From assembly GCF_918797505.1 (NCBI RefSeq), contig NC_092795.1:28817131-28881130 (forward strand): a stretch of DNA of 64,000 nt, written 5' to 3'. A program made the position numbers and the translations under genes. Source of the DNA: Bemisia tabaci. Lineage: Eukaryota; Arthropoda; Insecta; Hemiptera; Aleyrodidae. This document shows, in pieces, positions 35,916 through 47,528 of the stretch. The stretch's first letter is position 1. Each line of letters starts with the position of its first letter. Below the pieces are notes generated by a model. It made no database searches and was not told the DNA's origin. It was given only the letters and a program-made list of their open reading frames with translations.

Positions 35916-36875
35916 CTGCACACATCAGTTGGATTCAGTTGGTTAAAAACACACACAAACCTCAAGCCTCCGCCGCTGAGCCAGCCGTCACCGTCTGCCC
36001 AGCACTACCAAATCAACGCACCTTTTCAAATCTTCACTTCAAATCTTTCGGGTTTCATCATGAAAGCAGAAACGGTTGTCGTATTATTCAGGGGTTTTTC
36101 ACTAGTTAGTACTATGTGCGAGAGAGTTCTTAAAATTTCGGACGCAATCAAACTAAAAAGGTCCGCATATACTATTGCATTTACGCATTTTTCTCAAAGC
36201 CTCCTTCAAAAGTACAAGAGTATGGGAGGACTGATAATCGTATGAGTTAGGTATGGATACGAGTGCGATGAACCATTCGGCAAGGTGAGAAATTATTGAT
36301 CACTACAGGGCCTGCTTTCTCATCAAAATTTCACGCAAAGCACGTTAAACCAATCGAAAACCCTAAAAAAAATGGAGAATTGAGGGAGAGAAGTTTATGG
36401 TTTACATTTAAACAAGTGTATTCAAACGACCTGCTCGCGAAAAAACCATAATTGACATAAACCAAAAATTAGGAATTGAGATCAATCTGTATGTACGCAA
36501 ATATATAGAGATTGGTTTAACGCAAATATTCTTTCTTTCCTGACAGAAGGTACCCCACGTTTTATCCGAATAAAATTCAGTACACAAGAGCACTCTGACC
36601 ATGACTTTTACGTGGCTATGTTGTAAGGAAGTTCTACCAGGAGAAAACAGTAAACTGATTATGAACAGCAAAAATTATTGCGCAAAATTATACCTAAAAT
36701 TACGATAAATGGTAATTGTTTTAAAATATGATGAAATTATAACTTTTGTAAGTCGGTGGGTTTTTGAACGATTCTTCGGAGAGAAGAAGTGACCCGTAAG
36801 CGCAGAAATTCCGTAGTTTCTAAAACCTCGGTCATAAAACCGTCTAATTATTGTGGAAAGATATTTGATGTTTAT

Positions 36876-36877
<2 letters not shown>

Positions 36878-36921
<44 letters not shown>
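36878..36921. repeat. T-run of 44 bases
   Basis: An uninterrupted run of about 44 T, poly(A) on the strand of the GH27 gene, in intron 2 just downstream of exon 2. The exact length is doubtful in any assembly. Confidence 0.8.
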
Positions 36922-36922
<1 letters not shown>

Positions 36923-36953
36923 GAGAATGCATAGATTTGATGTTTGAACTCAC

Positions 36954-37128
36954 ATAGTTAGAGAGGTCTTTTATGCCGTAGGCAAACCTAGCTTTATCCG
37001 GTTGCAAGTGTCCGGTGTAAGCCCGCCTTTTGTCCAGCCAGCAGTCGTCGATGTTGATGTATTCATATCCGACGGAGGCATACCCCTCCGAAACCACAAG
37101 ATCCGCCATCGTTCGGAAAAGTTTATCA
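36954..37128 (-). CDS. NAGA: GH27 alpha-N-acetylgalactosaminidase, exon 2
   Basis: After a GTCATAG acceptor it completes a Ser codon and reads DKLFRTMADLVVSEGYASVG, then YEYINIDDCWLDKRR and DKARFAYGIKDLSNY, before GTGAGT. YEYINIDDCW is the conserved substrate-binding segment of GH27, with both Asp residues present. The exon is 175 bases with phases matching exons 1 and 3. Confidence 0.93.
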
Positions 37129-37961
37129 CTATGACAAAAAATAAATAAATCATTGATAGACGATGAAAAATAGCGGATAATGGATTAGACATTTTTGAGC
37201 ATGAGTCAACGACTGAATTAATTGTATTAAAATGAATGATAAAGTGGTATTTAAAGATAGGTCATTACATTCATCGATGGAAATGGCATGGCCAGCAACC
37301 TCTCTTTCATCATTATGAGAAGCTAAATGAGCCAATTAGGTGTCCCACACTTCTACGGCGAAAATAAGCGTTGAAATCTTACGAAATCATTCGAGCAACT
37401 ATAACAGCTTGGGAGTTACTTTTGTTGCGTCCCACAAAATTGAAGGCGGACTGAAGAAGTGGAGCCAGCAGTGAGCACAACAGGTTCAGTCAGTGTCTCG
37501 CTCGCGCGACATTTAAGCACTTGTGCGTTGGGCTTTACAGGCAAGACTTAGCAGTGCGTTACATTATCTACATGAAAGAGGAATCTACGGCGGCAAAATT
37601 TACAGCACAGCTTTTTTAAAGAAGTTTGGACGAAAAACCTAATTTAGGGATTTCGATAGAAAAATTATTCTTGCCATCGATTTGGGCCATTTTTCTACCT
37701 ATACATGGCCAATTGCATTATAATCCGTCAATTTTAAGCCAATTATATTGTGGATTAAATTTTAAAAGGCTTTTTCTTCTCGCAGAATTTCAACTTGAGT
37801 AGAGGTAAAATACACTAAAAATATAAAAGAAAGCAGCTGTAGGCGGCCAAAAGAATCATGCTTGTGCAAATATTGATTTATTTTCAGTGATTAGCGTAAC
37901 CACCCGAACGATGTATACTATAGGGACGGAAAGTTGGTGGTAGCGTTGAAAGAGAACTTAC

Positions 37962-38125
37962 CTAATACAGTTTTCTGGATCATTTTTACAGTCGATGTTG
38001 CAGCGGAAGCGCTCCCAGGCGAGCCAGCCCATGGGCGGCGTGCGCGCCAGACCGTTGTCGAGAGCCCGCGTGATGGAGAAAAGGAAAACGAGCAACCCTG
38101 AAGCCCATGTTAACAGTTTGTACAT
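37962..38125 (-). CDS. NAGA: GH27 alpha-N-acetylgalactosaminidase, exon 1 (signal peptide and N-terminus)
   Basis: The minus-strand start at 38125 gives [20 protein letters not shown], a clear signal peptide. The mature N-terminus follows ([25 protein letters not shown]) and ends at [15 protein letters not shown] is the standard opening of the GH27 barrel. An in-frame ATG at 38176 would add 17 residues (MAQVSLII...), which would bury the signal peptide. CAGCTATTAG just before the chosen start also looks like a splice acceptor for a 5' UTR intron. The whole protein is 439 residues over nine exons with consistent phases. It should remove terminal alpha-linked GalNAc (possibly Gal) in the lysosome or secretions. 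Confidence 0.88.
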
Positions 38126-38249
38126 CCTAATAGCTGCAACAGACACAACCCAGATGATTAGTGACACTTGCGCCAAGATCGAAAGTGATCTCAGTTACAC
38201 TTTATGAGCACGCTGCCACGCTCCTCAAGCTCCATGCACAGGGTCATTC

Positions 38250-38379
38250 ACACTGCCGTGACAGCGAAAAGAGCAATAAGTGCATGCTGAGATGAACCCT
38301 AAGACACATAAAAGTATGTGCTAACCATGACTCATACACAAATGCACTTACTTATTGCTCTCTTCGCTATCATGGTAGC
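38250..38379. repeat. Foldback repeat just upstream of the GH27 gene
   Basis: The inverted arms are GACAGCGAAAAGAGCAATAAG and its near-complement on the right. The centre (CCCTAAGACACATAAAAGTATGTGC) matches the centre of the repeat at 27651-27774, while the arms differ. It lies 125-255 bp upstream of the start codon, so it may overlap the promoter. Confidence 0.7.
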
Positions 38380-38622
38380 AATGCAACACACTTTAAACTT
38401 CGTTCTGGTGGATTTGTTTCAAACTTTCGATGGTAAAAAAAGAGAAATGGACCAAAATGTACGAATCAAAGCATTTAGAGGTATGTTTCCTTCGCAATAC
38501 CTCAAGTAGATGAACGAGTATTACTGTAGAACGAGTATAGTAGATCTACCTAAGTAGAGGTTTCATTCCAAACGAAATGTCTGTTTTTACAGGACACCCC
38601 TATACGTCCACATTTCTCGGGA

Positions 38623-38830
38623 CACTGAAAAGAAAGATGGTAACATCTACAATAAGTCTACTTGTTTTTTTACCCAGTGATACTATTTAGTGAAAATAAC
38701 CAGAGTTACGGTAGTGCTCACCAGAACTCTGGTGATACCCATCATAATATGGCAAATGCTATCATAGAGTCTGGTATCTATTACCATACTCGAATAACTG
38801 TGTCAGAGTATCTACCATTCTTTTCCAGTG
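38623..38830. repeat. MITE, CACTGAAAA family, copy 1
   Basis: The ends are CACTGAAAAGAAAGATGGTA and TACCATTCTTTTCCAGTG. The internal part (AAGTCTACTTG, ATACTATTTAGTGAAAATAA, CCAGA, CATAATATGG) matches the element at 42404-42622 in inverted orientation. Confidence 0.75.
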
Positions 38831-41595
38831 TAAACTACACTCGGTACGCAAAATAGTATTTTCTCAGACGTTCCATCGACGAAACATAAGTTCCTCGGGA
38901 CGCAATCGGTATGATCGACGTTGGTTCGTGCAAACAAATTTGAAGTTTTGCGACGCTCAGTGATAATCGCAACAGTTGATTGCGACTCGATTGAATTGCT
39001 TTTTCGAGACTCTACGGAGGGAATCTAAAACTGTGTAATGATATTATGCGTGCGTGATGGATGTAGGTCGGCGATGCTCAAGCCCGAGTTGTCACAATAG
39101 AGGTACGTGATCAAGACTTGAGTTTATCTAAGTTCCACACTCTCTCAAGGACTCACAACTCCACACCAATCCTACTTCGCCACGGCTGTCTATTTTATCG
39201 GAGTGTCCCAAAATCTTCCGGAAATTTCACGCAGGAAGTTTGATACTCTTGATGGGCCCGATTCTTATTCTGGGCTTGTCTCATATTACTCAACTGAAAT
39301 TGGGTCATGGCATGCGTTGTTGAGAATGTAAATAATATTTCGGTGGATGAGATCTGAATTATTTATGTATTTCTAGTCGGGTTGTTGTTTTTCCCCCTTT
39401 TTCCTTTCTTTAACATTTTACGTTGGCGACAGTGTATCGCGTTTTATTATGATCAATGTGTTACCGCAAAAGGAATGAATAAGACCATAGCACTACGTTT
39501 TATGCGGCCGTTTCAAAATTTTATTCAGAAAGCTATCAAACAACGCAAAGCTTTGCACTTTTACATTAGAGGTCGGAATAGACATCAACAAATTCGTTTG
39601 AGAGCAGAGACAGACGAAGAAACGAAAATAATTATATTTTGTAGTTGGAAATAGCAACCATTGAGAAAGCTATCCAAACAATGAAAAGCTCGAGGATCAA
39701 CTCCTGAGCGCTGTGTTAACGTGTACGTATGTGACCTCAGCACTGCTTAAAAGGAACATGAATTACTAAAATGGTATCATTCGTGTTCTTGTCATTTGAA
39801 AAATATCGTCAATTTTACTAGTCATATATCTTATACAAGGGTTGAACTCCAAATTTCGCGCTGTGTGAATAACTTTCTGCGCAAAATATTGAAGAGAAAA
39901 AACTAAACAGAGTGCTCAGTCCGTACCTCCTTTAGTACGACTCCATTATTGTCAAATGTAGAAGAGCGTAAAGATGCCTCTTTTATTTTTCCACATTGAA
40001 CAACCCTCTCCTGCACTTGTCTAATAATGTTCTGTTCAACACAAAGTTGGATCACAATGTAAGGTATGAATATTGAATATGAGCGATTGCGGTCAGAGGG
40101 CGCCGTCTAAATTCTAGTTGATCATCAAAAATTTCCTTTCAGAAATTTCACACAGAAAATATATTTCCGATAAATACTGACCCCTAGTAAAATTCTAACG
40201 ACTGCAAAACGCCACACGATTTATTCCTAGCCAACGGATACTAGATTACCACTTTTCATGAATCAATCAAATAACAATCGCCTGGCTAAGATTCTTATTC
40301 AATATTGTCGAAGGAATTCAAATTGAAGCAATCAGCCGAAACGAGTCCTATGAAGGAAAGCTCTAGTACTTCTAGAACTAGACCAAGGTGCTTGATATGA
40401 TTGCAGCGACAAAAAAGATCAAACAATGCTGATGAGAGATAAACGGAAACAAAAGGCTTTGTCGGAGCGGCAGTGGTGATCGCAAAGCAATCGACAGTGC
40501 GAAAACCACTCAAGCGAGTTGCAGACTCAGTACCATAAGGTAGGTATTGAATAGTGTCTCCAGACTGATAGAGAGATTACCCCGTGTGCAGAGGTGACGA
40601 AAGGAAACTTACTATTTGAAACATAAAATTTAAGTTCAAAATTATACGTATGTACATTAATTTATTTTTATTAAAGAGTCGTCTCAATGATGAACAATCA
40701 ACTGAAGTAATTTTGATATTCCAAATAATTTGTTCTACGCCAGGTAATTGTTACCCTGTAACTTGAATTCTGGTTAAAAAAATAGAAGTTTTTGCCTTAT
40801 AAGATTCATCCTGCAGAAGCCTGGTGCATACTTTTAAAGAAAAAGAGACTTTCAAATCATATTGTATTTTATTAAACTACAAGAAAAAGTGTGGCTATAA
40901 AATCATATTCTTCTTAATGATACATTTTCAAACTCTAAATTCACCCTTATTGTCAAGTTTATTTAAATTAGAAACCAATCAAAGGCTCCTTTTCCCTTTG
41001 ATGTCAGGTTTCTTTTTTGAAAACTGAGTATTTTATGCTCACATTTTATAGTGCATCACTATTTTAACCCAATTTTGTGCTTCCTTTTTGCAAAAGGATT
41101 TTTATTTAGTATCTTATACTTATTTTTTGTATGTTCTTGGTACCCATCGAATGTGCGATATAGAGTTGGTAAAGACTTTTACGATTACCACTTTGATTTG
41201 TCCATTACGGTGCGTCTATTTTACCATGATGTTTACGCAGATTTATCTTCTCCGAAACAACGCGACAATCGATAATGCAGTTGCTTTCTTTTAAAATGAC
41301 AGCCGCTTACTTTCATATCCAGTCGTTCAAGTCTCTGGACTTCCGTACATGAATACTCACGAAAACAAGTTGTTTCACCCCAAAAATGGGGAGTATGACC
41401 TGTTTCTCTATTTTCTTAATGACTCTGTGCCTTGTATACTAAATATTACAAAAGATGCATGCAGTTAGGTCTAATACACCTAGAAATATTATTGTTTCAA
41501 GTCTGATCTAGAGACACACGATTTTTAACCTCATCATCGATATAATATGAAATCACGGATGCCAGCCTGGAACAGTTGAAAAATATTCGCCCTCT
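38831..41595. other. Intergenic stretch, no gene recognised
   Basis: AT-rich DNA. The longest frame (39382-39654, 90 codons) has no domain, signal or splice context that I can defend. No repeat structure is obvious by eye. Confidence 0.5.
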
Positions 41596-41774
41596 GCGGG
41601 CTGACTATTGAAGTTGATAGACAAAGCTATAGACAAAACAGACGACGGGAAAATGGATTGATTCTATTGACTGTAACGGGTAGTTGTTATAGACTAAGGA
41701 GGAAAAACGATGGACAAACCGCAGGGTCTCTTTGGTGTTACTGTTCGTTATCCTGTTACTTACCTCCTTTGTCC

Positions 41775-42324
41775 AATGAACCACTAAACAAGGTACAAAT
41801 TGTAGCATTCTAATGCATGTTTCTTGACCAAAATTTCACGTAAAACACGACGCGTACAACGAAAATTACCGAAATCAACTCCTTACGGAGATATACATGA
41901 TTCTTGATGCATGAATTCAAATCACCCGCTCATATGAAAACTCAATGCTCTACGTGATTCTCATCGCGCGCTGAACGTTATCATGACAGTCTCTGCGATA
42001 TAAAAATCTGGCAACCTTGACGCTTTGGCTCAGCTGTAGCAAATTGCTTATTTTTGAACAGCATATGGTGGGAAATGAACATTTCTCGATTGAGAAACTT
42101 GCTGAAACCGTTGTGGTGCGCGATTTGATTCACGTAGAGCTTTGAGTTTCTTGTGAGCGAGCAGTTCAAGTTCCTCGTAACCAATGCGAAATAAAAACGT
42201 TACTATCTTCATTAGTAGTTGGTTTCAGTAATTATTGTTGCGCAAATCATATTTTACGTGGAATTCTGGTTTAGAAACATGTGTCATAATGCTTCAATTC
42301 GTACCTTGTCTAGTAGTCCATTAT
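41775..42324. mobile_element. Family Y element (550 bp, long TIRs), complete
   Basis: The inverted ends are AATGAACCACTAAACAAGGT and ACCTTGTCTAGTAGTCCATT, and similarity extends over about 110 bp (CATGTTTCTTGACC / GGTTTAGAAACATG). GTCCA stands at both borders, as expected for a 5-base target duplication, and X sequence resumes directly. No transposase frame is present, so it is non-autonomous. The relative at 13384-14557 is split by another insertion. Confidence 0.8.
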
Positions 42325-42403
42325 GTCCATTGAAACTACCCTCTTCCACCGATAGGATCTTTGCATTTCTGTATTTCGTCGTCTTTACCTATCGCTATGT
42401 CTA

Positions 42404-42622
42404 CACTGAAAAAAATATTGTAGATTTTCCCATGCTCTGACATGATGATCCGAGTATGGTGATAAGCACCAGACTTTGCGTTAGCATTTACCATATTACG
42501 GTAAGTATTACCAGAGTTCTAGTAAATACTACTATAATTCTGATTATTTTCACTAAATAGTATCGCTGTGTATAAAATCAAGTAGACTTACAGTAGACAT
42601 TACCATACTTTTTTTTTCAGTG
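42404..42622. repeat. MITE, CACTGAAAA family, copy 2, with TA duplication
   Basis: The ends are CACTGAAAAAAATATTG and a T-run with CAGTG. TA is present on both sides (42402-42403 and 42623-42624). It sits inside the right terminal repeat of family X, whose sequence continues after one TA copy is removed. Confidence 0.85.
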
Positions 42623-42645
42623 TATCCATTCCAAAATCGGCCCGC

Positions 42646-43687
42646 TGATGCGAAACGTCGGCAACGGCGCAACTGATGGATCATGAAAGTGCGAGTGAGG
42701 GACGACGGTGGGACCGACTTGGATGTATATTATGGGTTAGCGGTCTTGTGTGCTTGAGATGCCTGGATCCCCCTATTGTTAGCCACTGTCGAAATATGTA
42801 TCAAGTTCTCGATCTCAACGCCACGCTCCTCGTTCTCACCGGCGGCGGCTTTGACCCAGCACGCTACCGCGCACCTCTAATAGGAGTTGCCAGCTAGTCA
42901 TTTAATTAATTACTTTCCATGACGAGGAGTAATTAAATTTTATGCATTCGCAAATTAGTCAGGTTGGCTTTGAAGCTGTTTTTGCCAGGGATATAAAGAG
43001 AGCAGAGATTAACTTTTAATAACTCTTGCACGTTAAAATAAAGAGTTCAGCGTGATGTATCACCGGATTTTTGCCGTTCCAACTTGCAAAGAAACTAAAA
43101 AAGTAAGGAGTTCAGTTAGACAGTTGGCAAGTCCTAAAAGGAATTTTTGTCATTGTTCAAAATTTTGGGAAATAGTTTCAATTTCTTTAAGGACTCTCGT
43201 TGATTTGACAAGACGAGACGTTTTCCAGTTCGAGCTACTCAGCTCAAAGAGATTTGCATGGCACCAGCAGAACACTCTTTTGGTAAAATTTCAGTAAAAT
43301 TTTCAGAAGTTTAATAAGAGCGTGGAAAAAGGAGGAAAAATACCTGATATATTTTAACCTGGAAATTTCAACAAATTTCTAACAGAGCACACAATGTCAA
43401 TCATCGCACGAACACTGTCATTATAACTTGTTGGAGCAATCAATAAATTGATACGAGTTGATTATAATCAAATTCATCGAGCCAAAATGTTATTAATTTC
43501 TTATCGCCTCAACAAATGTCAACCAAGTGAGGAACGATCGTTTCAACTGAGAAAACGATAGGTAATCGCCGTTACAAACCATGATTTATTTCCATAGGTT
43601 ACACTGAGCACTCGGCATCAAAATGTTTCATTAGAGTTTGTTTTTATCATCAGCAATTCATAAAACTTGCATTGCACACCGTACAAC
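42646..43687. other. No gene recognised
   Basis: The open frames here (42676-42897, 43052-43297) have no domain that I recognise and no repeat match in the window. Confidence 0.45.
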
Positions 43688-44030
43688 ATGCGGTTTTAAA
43701 AGGCATTAACCAGCCTGAAGAAGATAGATCTTCATAAGCATTGGTGCGATAAGGCGTAGGTATTCACGCAGAAGAGCCTATCGATAGCGAAGCTATATAC
43801 GTACCTGGACTTAAAAAAATGTTTTTTATTCAACTCAGAACATTCTACGAGAACTTTCGGATTTAAAAGGCATCAAATGGTCTAAAAAATTAGATCTTTA
43901 AAAGCATTGGAGCGATGAAACCTACTCACGCAAAAAGAAAAAAAAAACCTATCAAAGCAAAGATATATACCTAGACGTGAAAAAAATGTTGTTCATTAAA
44001 GTTAGAACATTTAACGAGAAGACATGCGGT
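43688..44030. repeat. Imperfect tandem duplication, period about 167 bp
   Basis: CATGCGGTTTTAAAAGGCAT, AGATCTT, AGCATTGG, CGATGAAAC-like and GAAAAAAATGTT landmarks occur twice, about 167 bp apart. The start of a third unit (CATGCGGTTC) is at 44023. The units differ by numerous substitutions, so the duplication is old. It may be a fragment of a satellite-type array. Confidence 0.7.
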
Positions 44031-44400
44031 TCGGCAAGGGCGCTTGGCGTTTCAGCGTTGATCCCTCCCGGTGCCCTTGCCCTGGGCTACCGCCTCCTCA
44101 AAATCATTGCCGCTATTTATTACTGCTATTATTCCGCCCGTCTCACGATCGCTTTTATTTCCACGCACTCACTCCCGGCCAATTGTCCGAGCGCGCCGCC
44201 AGGCCGCCTCCCGCCTAGAGAAGAGTAAAAGTCCGACGCTCCGCCGCGCCGTCGAGAACGAAAGCGAAAGGAGAATGGCGGGAATGTGCAATATCAAGTT
44301 GCCAAATACCCACGGAAACTTCTTTTCGCCTTCCTCCGCCAACCAATCAGCGGTTATCAAGAGGAGTCGATTGGTGTGAAGTTTTAGACAGAGTATCCAG
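44024..44400. other. GC-rich island, candidate promoter or regulatory DNA
   Basis: The island contrasts with its AT-rich neighbours. It contains CCAACCAATCAGCG (a CCAAT-type sequence) near 44339 and several CpG-rich blocks (GAGCGCGCCGCCAGG). Overlapping open frames in several reading frames reflect composition only. No transcript can be deduced. Confidence 0.3.
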
Positions 44401-44470
44401 AGCTTCGCACGAGATGATTAGGATAGATATGATAGAAGAGATAGGGCCCTAGTCAAAAAAATGAAATTCC

Positions 44471-44726
44471 AAGTGAACCGCGTTAAACAGAAAGGAATCA
44501 AGCCACATCAGTTACTGCTAAATTTAATTGGGCAATTTAATGTTTTAAATAACTGCTGTGCGGATTTTTGTTCAAATTTTAGTAAATTTTCCGCAAAGTA
44601 CGTGGCAAATTCCTCAACATTTTCAGAGGAATCCGCACAAACATTTTCGTGTAAAAAATTAAATTGTCCAGTATTTGGCAATAGCTGATGTAGCTATGGT
44701 TCCTTTCTGTTAAACGCGGTCCACTT
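44471..44726. repeat. Foldback element, AACCGCGTTAAACAGAAAGG ends
   Basis: The left end (AAGTGAACCGCGTTAAACAG) is the near-complement of the right end (CTGTTAAACGCGGTCCACTT). The inner parts (TGTGCGGATTTTTGTTCAAA and TCCGCACAAACATTTTCGTG) also pair. A truncated relative with GGACCGCGTTGAATAGAAAGG starts at about 44884. Confidence 0.75.
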
Positions 44727-45269
44727 CTAACTTACCGGAATCAGCCTGGCTGCATTTCACGTTGTCTCATTTTCACTCGTATTTTATTTTTTTGACAGAA
44801 AATTAGACTACTGAACGATTTTTGTACTTCCTTTGAATCGACCCCTGGATTAAGTAGGTGTATTTACTCACATACTTGCGAGATGGACCGCGTTGAATAG
44901 AAAGGAACCAAACCACACATGCTCTCGTCATATTTTCTACATGGAAACGGTTGTGCGGATTTTTGTGCAAATGTCAGTGAAACTTCTTTAAATTTAAGTA
45001 TAAGAAGCCTGTGTTTTCGTCACGGTACCAAAGAAATGTTGATTCAATGCAGCACAGTAGGTCAGATGAAAACTTTGATGGGGGTCAATAAAATTTTATG
45101 TTACATTGGAATAGTGTAAAATTTCAAACTTGGAAAAATATCTGAAAAGACATCAAAATTCGACAACTAATCCTTGGAGAGTTTTGAGCCTTTATTATGT
45201 ATTCGCTTTCCCTACTCTTTCCTTCAACCGACACTCAAGCTAAGCATCTCGAGTTTCAACTCGAGCACT

Positions 45270-45450
45270 TAGAAAGCCTATGTTCTTCCTCTGCCTCCAT
45301 GAGACCACAAAAACCTATTCGACAAAACACGGCTAAAATAACCCCAGAACGATGACTTGCATCCAACAAAAGCGGACCGAAACCATTCTTAAGCTAAGAG
45401 ACTAAAAATAATAAGATAAAAGCCACGTCATCAGCTTTAGGAGTTTGACG
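45270..45450 (+). repeat. Dispersed repeat, copy 1
   Basis: AGAAAGCCTA, GAGACCACAAAAACC, GATGACTTGCATC, AAGCGGA and GAGACTAAAAATAA recur in the same order at 45994-46180. This copy is the AT-richer of the two. Confidence 0.65.
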
Positions 45451-45929
45451 CAACCAGTAACTGCCATGTAAAGAGGCTTTCCTTCTCCTTTTTCTCTTCT
45501 TCTACTTTCTGTAACAGCGAGCCCTATTTTCGCTAAGCTTAGAGGTCCTTTTGACTTTAGGGATAGCATGTAATCTTATCCTATCCCCTAGTTTGACTGA
45601 CAATTCAACTAGGCTTCCTAAGTTTCGACTTAGGGATAAAGTGCGATTATACAGAGGCAATTTATCAGAATTCGCGCAGAAAAATTCGGTATCTATACGA
45701 CTCTAATTTGAGCTTGCATTATTGCAAAAATCCAGTTTTTTTTGCATTTATTCGGCTTCTATTCCTGTTTATTTAGTGACTTATGAATCTATGGACATGA
45801 GTTTTAACATAGAGATTATATCATTTGTCAGTAGACATCAGGGGGATTTTTTGGCACATCCATGCTCCGACTTTCAAATTTGCAGGGATTAAGGTCGAGT
45901 AGAATCTGTTTCTGCAGATCCACTCGTTA

Positions 45930-45990
45930 GTTCCGTAACTATTTGTCGCCACCACTGGGATTCGAACTCGGGACCTATTGGCAAAATCCA
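45930..45990 (-). other. tRNA B-box-like sequence, possible SINE remnant
   Basis: On the minus strand it reads GGTCCCGAGTTCGAATCCCA, which fits the RNA polymerase III B box (GGTTCGANNCC) except at the first bases. I could not find a convincing A box or acceptor-stem pairing, so it is not called as a tRNA gene. Confidence 0.35.
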
Positions 45991-45993
45991 GTT

Positions 45994-46180
45994 TCAGAAA
46001 GCCTAATGTTGTTATTCCTGCACGTGTTATCAGACCACAAAAACCCGTCCAAGAGGCCACGGCTCGAATCCCCAGGACGATGACTTGCATCGGACGAAAG
46101 CGGAGCGGGACCATTTCTAAGCTCGGAGACTAAAAATAACAAGCTAAAAGCCTTGTCACCGGCTCGGGGCGTTCTTCCTG
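45994..46180 (+). repeat. Dispersed repeat, copy 2
   Basis: Direct-orientation relative of 45270-45450, about 724 bp away and GC-richer. It contains GGCTCGAATCCCCAGGACGA, also B-box-like. Together with the preceding minus-strand B-box-like sequence it suggests a tRNA-derived repeat family. Confidence 0.6.
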
Positions 46181-46518
46181 TCTCCGGGCACGGAGATTCT
46201 CGGTGGGTTCTTCCGGTTGCCTCATCGTTACGTCGGAATGCGAAAATTCAAAAAACGCAGCGCGGCGCGTAACAAGGCTCCGCGACACTGGGTTGACGGC
46301 GGGGGCTTTCTCTTCTCCGCGCGGACCGGTGACGAGACAACGACGGGCCGGACGATAAAGAAGACAAATTGATGTTTGGTGTCGGGAAGTTCGGTAGTCA
46401 ACACTCACCGGGGCGTCACGATTCCGGTGACCTGTAGTGTTGCCGTTCTTCGCTCTATTGTCTCTGAGCAGTCCTCATGTCACGAAAGAGACAAATGGAG
46501 GCGATCCACTGGCCTCTT

Positions 46519-46769
46519 CTGTCGTGCTAAGGAGAAACGCCGTATGAACCTTCAGGCGTTGCCAAATTTCCTTTGATAAAACACGAATTTCCGGTAACTT
46601 ATTAATATTTTCCTTCCAATTTTTCGGATAATTTTGTTCGCAATTTTACCTGAAATTCCTGAAAATTTCAAGGAAAAATATCAATAACCCTCCGCAAGAA
46701 TAAACATTTTATCGAGGGAAATTTGGCAACTCTCGAATGTTCATACGGCGTTCTTCCTTAGCACGACAG
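46519..46769. repeat. Foldback element, GTGCTAAGGA-ACGCCGTATGA family, copy 1
   Basis: The inverted ends are CTGTCGTGCTAAGGAGAAAC and CTTCCTTAGCACGACAG. ACGCCGTATGAAC and GTTGCCAAATTTCC are mirrored inside, giving arms of about 60 bp. Copy 2 is at 53538-53792, and the right half of another lies near 3340-3395. Confidence 0.8.
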
Positions 46770-46807
46770 TGGCATGGGACACAAGCTGCGTCAGACCGTC
46801 TTCCAAA

Positions 46808-47175
46808 GGCCCTGTCCATACGAGTGCGGTTCGAGGAACTTATTCGACGAACTGCTCAGTTTCCCGAAACTTGTTCCTTGAAACGAGGGATGCTGTCCAC
46901 ACGAGTTCGCCCGAACTGGAACCGGAACTTCCATAAAACTATACAATTATTGCAAAATAATAGATTACTACGGCCGCGAGAGTAATAAGAACAAAGGTCA
47001 AGATATAAAGGACGTAAAAATCAAAACAAACAAATTCATAACAAAAGAAACATAGAAGCTCGGAGTGCGAGGGAAGTTCCGGGTTTGGAGGAATAAGTTT
47101 CAGCTCAGCTAAAACTTATTCGGGAACAAGTTCCCCGAACTAAGTTCTGCGAACCTCGCTCGTGTGGACAAGGCC
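46808..47175. repeat. Foldback element, GGCCCTGTCCATACGAG family
   Basis: The left end GGCCCTGTCCATACGAGTGC is mirrored by CGTGTGGACAAGGCC. GAACTTATTCG, GAACAAGTTCC-type and CGGAACTTCC words occur in both orientations, with an AT-rich centre near 46960-47050. It begins 39 bp after the preceding foldback element. Confidence 0.7.
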
Positions 47176-47528
47176 TATTAAATATACGGAGGAGTCTCAA
47201 TAATCATGAGAGATTGGGACCGGAGCTACCGCAGGTATTGCAAAATCTCGGATAATCCAAAACTGAACTATTTGGCCAAGAATAGTGATCGAGCAAGCTG
47301 AATTATAAATGACTTTATGAAAAACTTGCGAATTATTAGGCAGTTATTAGAGCCGGTGAAGGCGATGCTGAAGCAATATCAGCATCTAAGCAAGAGCAGC
47401 AGCTGCCCTGAAGGAGTTGAAAGCCTTCAATCTGAAGGATGCTAAGGTCCAAGGAGTCCTGGTAACGAGTTTTTAAACCTTTATTTTCTTCGATACACGC
47501 AAGGAATAGTTCACACTTCCTTTCATTG

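Larger units (their letters stand above)
41596..42645. mobile_element. Family X foldback element split by two later insertions
   Basis: It begins GCGGGCTGACTATTGAAGTT and ends with CCAAAATCGGCCCGC. These are the same inverted ends as the intact 272 bp copy at 60072-60343. The X sequence runs 41596-41774, resumes at about 42325-42403 and finishes at 42623-42645. The gaps are filled by a family Y element and a CACTGAAAA MITE. Removing the inserts restores a collinear match with the intact copy. Confidence 0.85.

Noticed and set aside
35682..36245. 187-codon plus-strand frame
   Set aside because: Its first part is antisense to GH27 exon 3 and the rest is intron; no domain.
45930..46000. tRNA gene on the minus strand
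   Set aside because: Only a B-box-like sequence is present. No cloverleaf or A box could be drawn.
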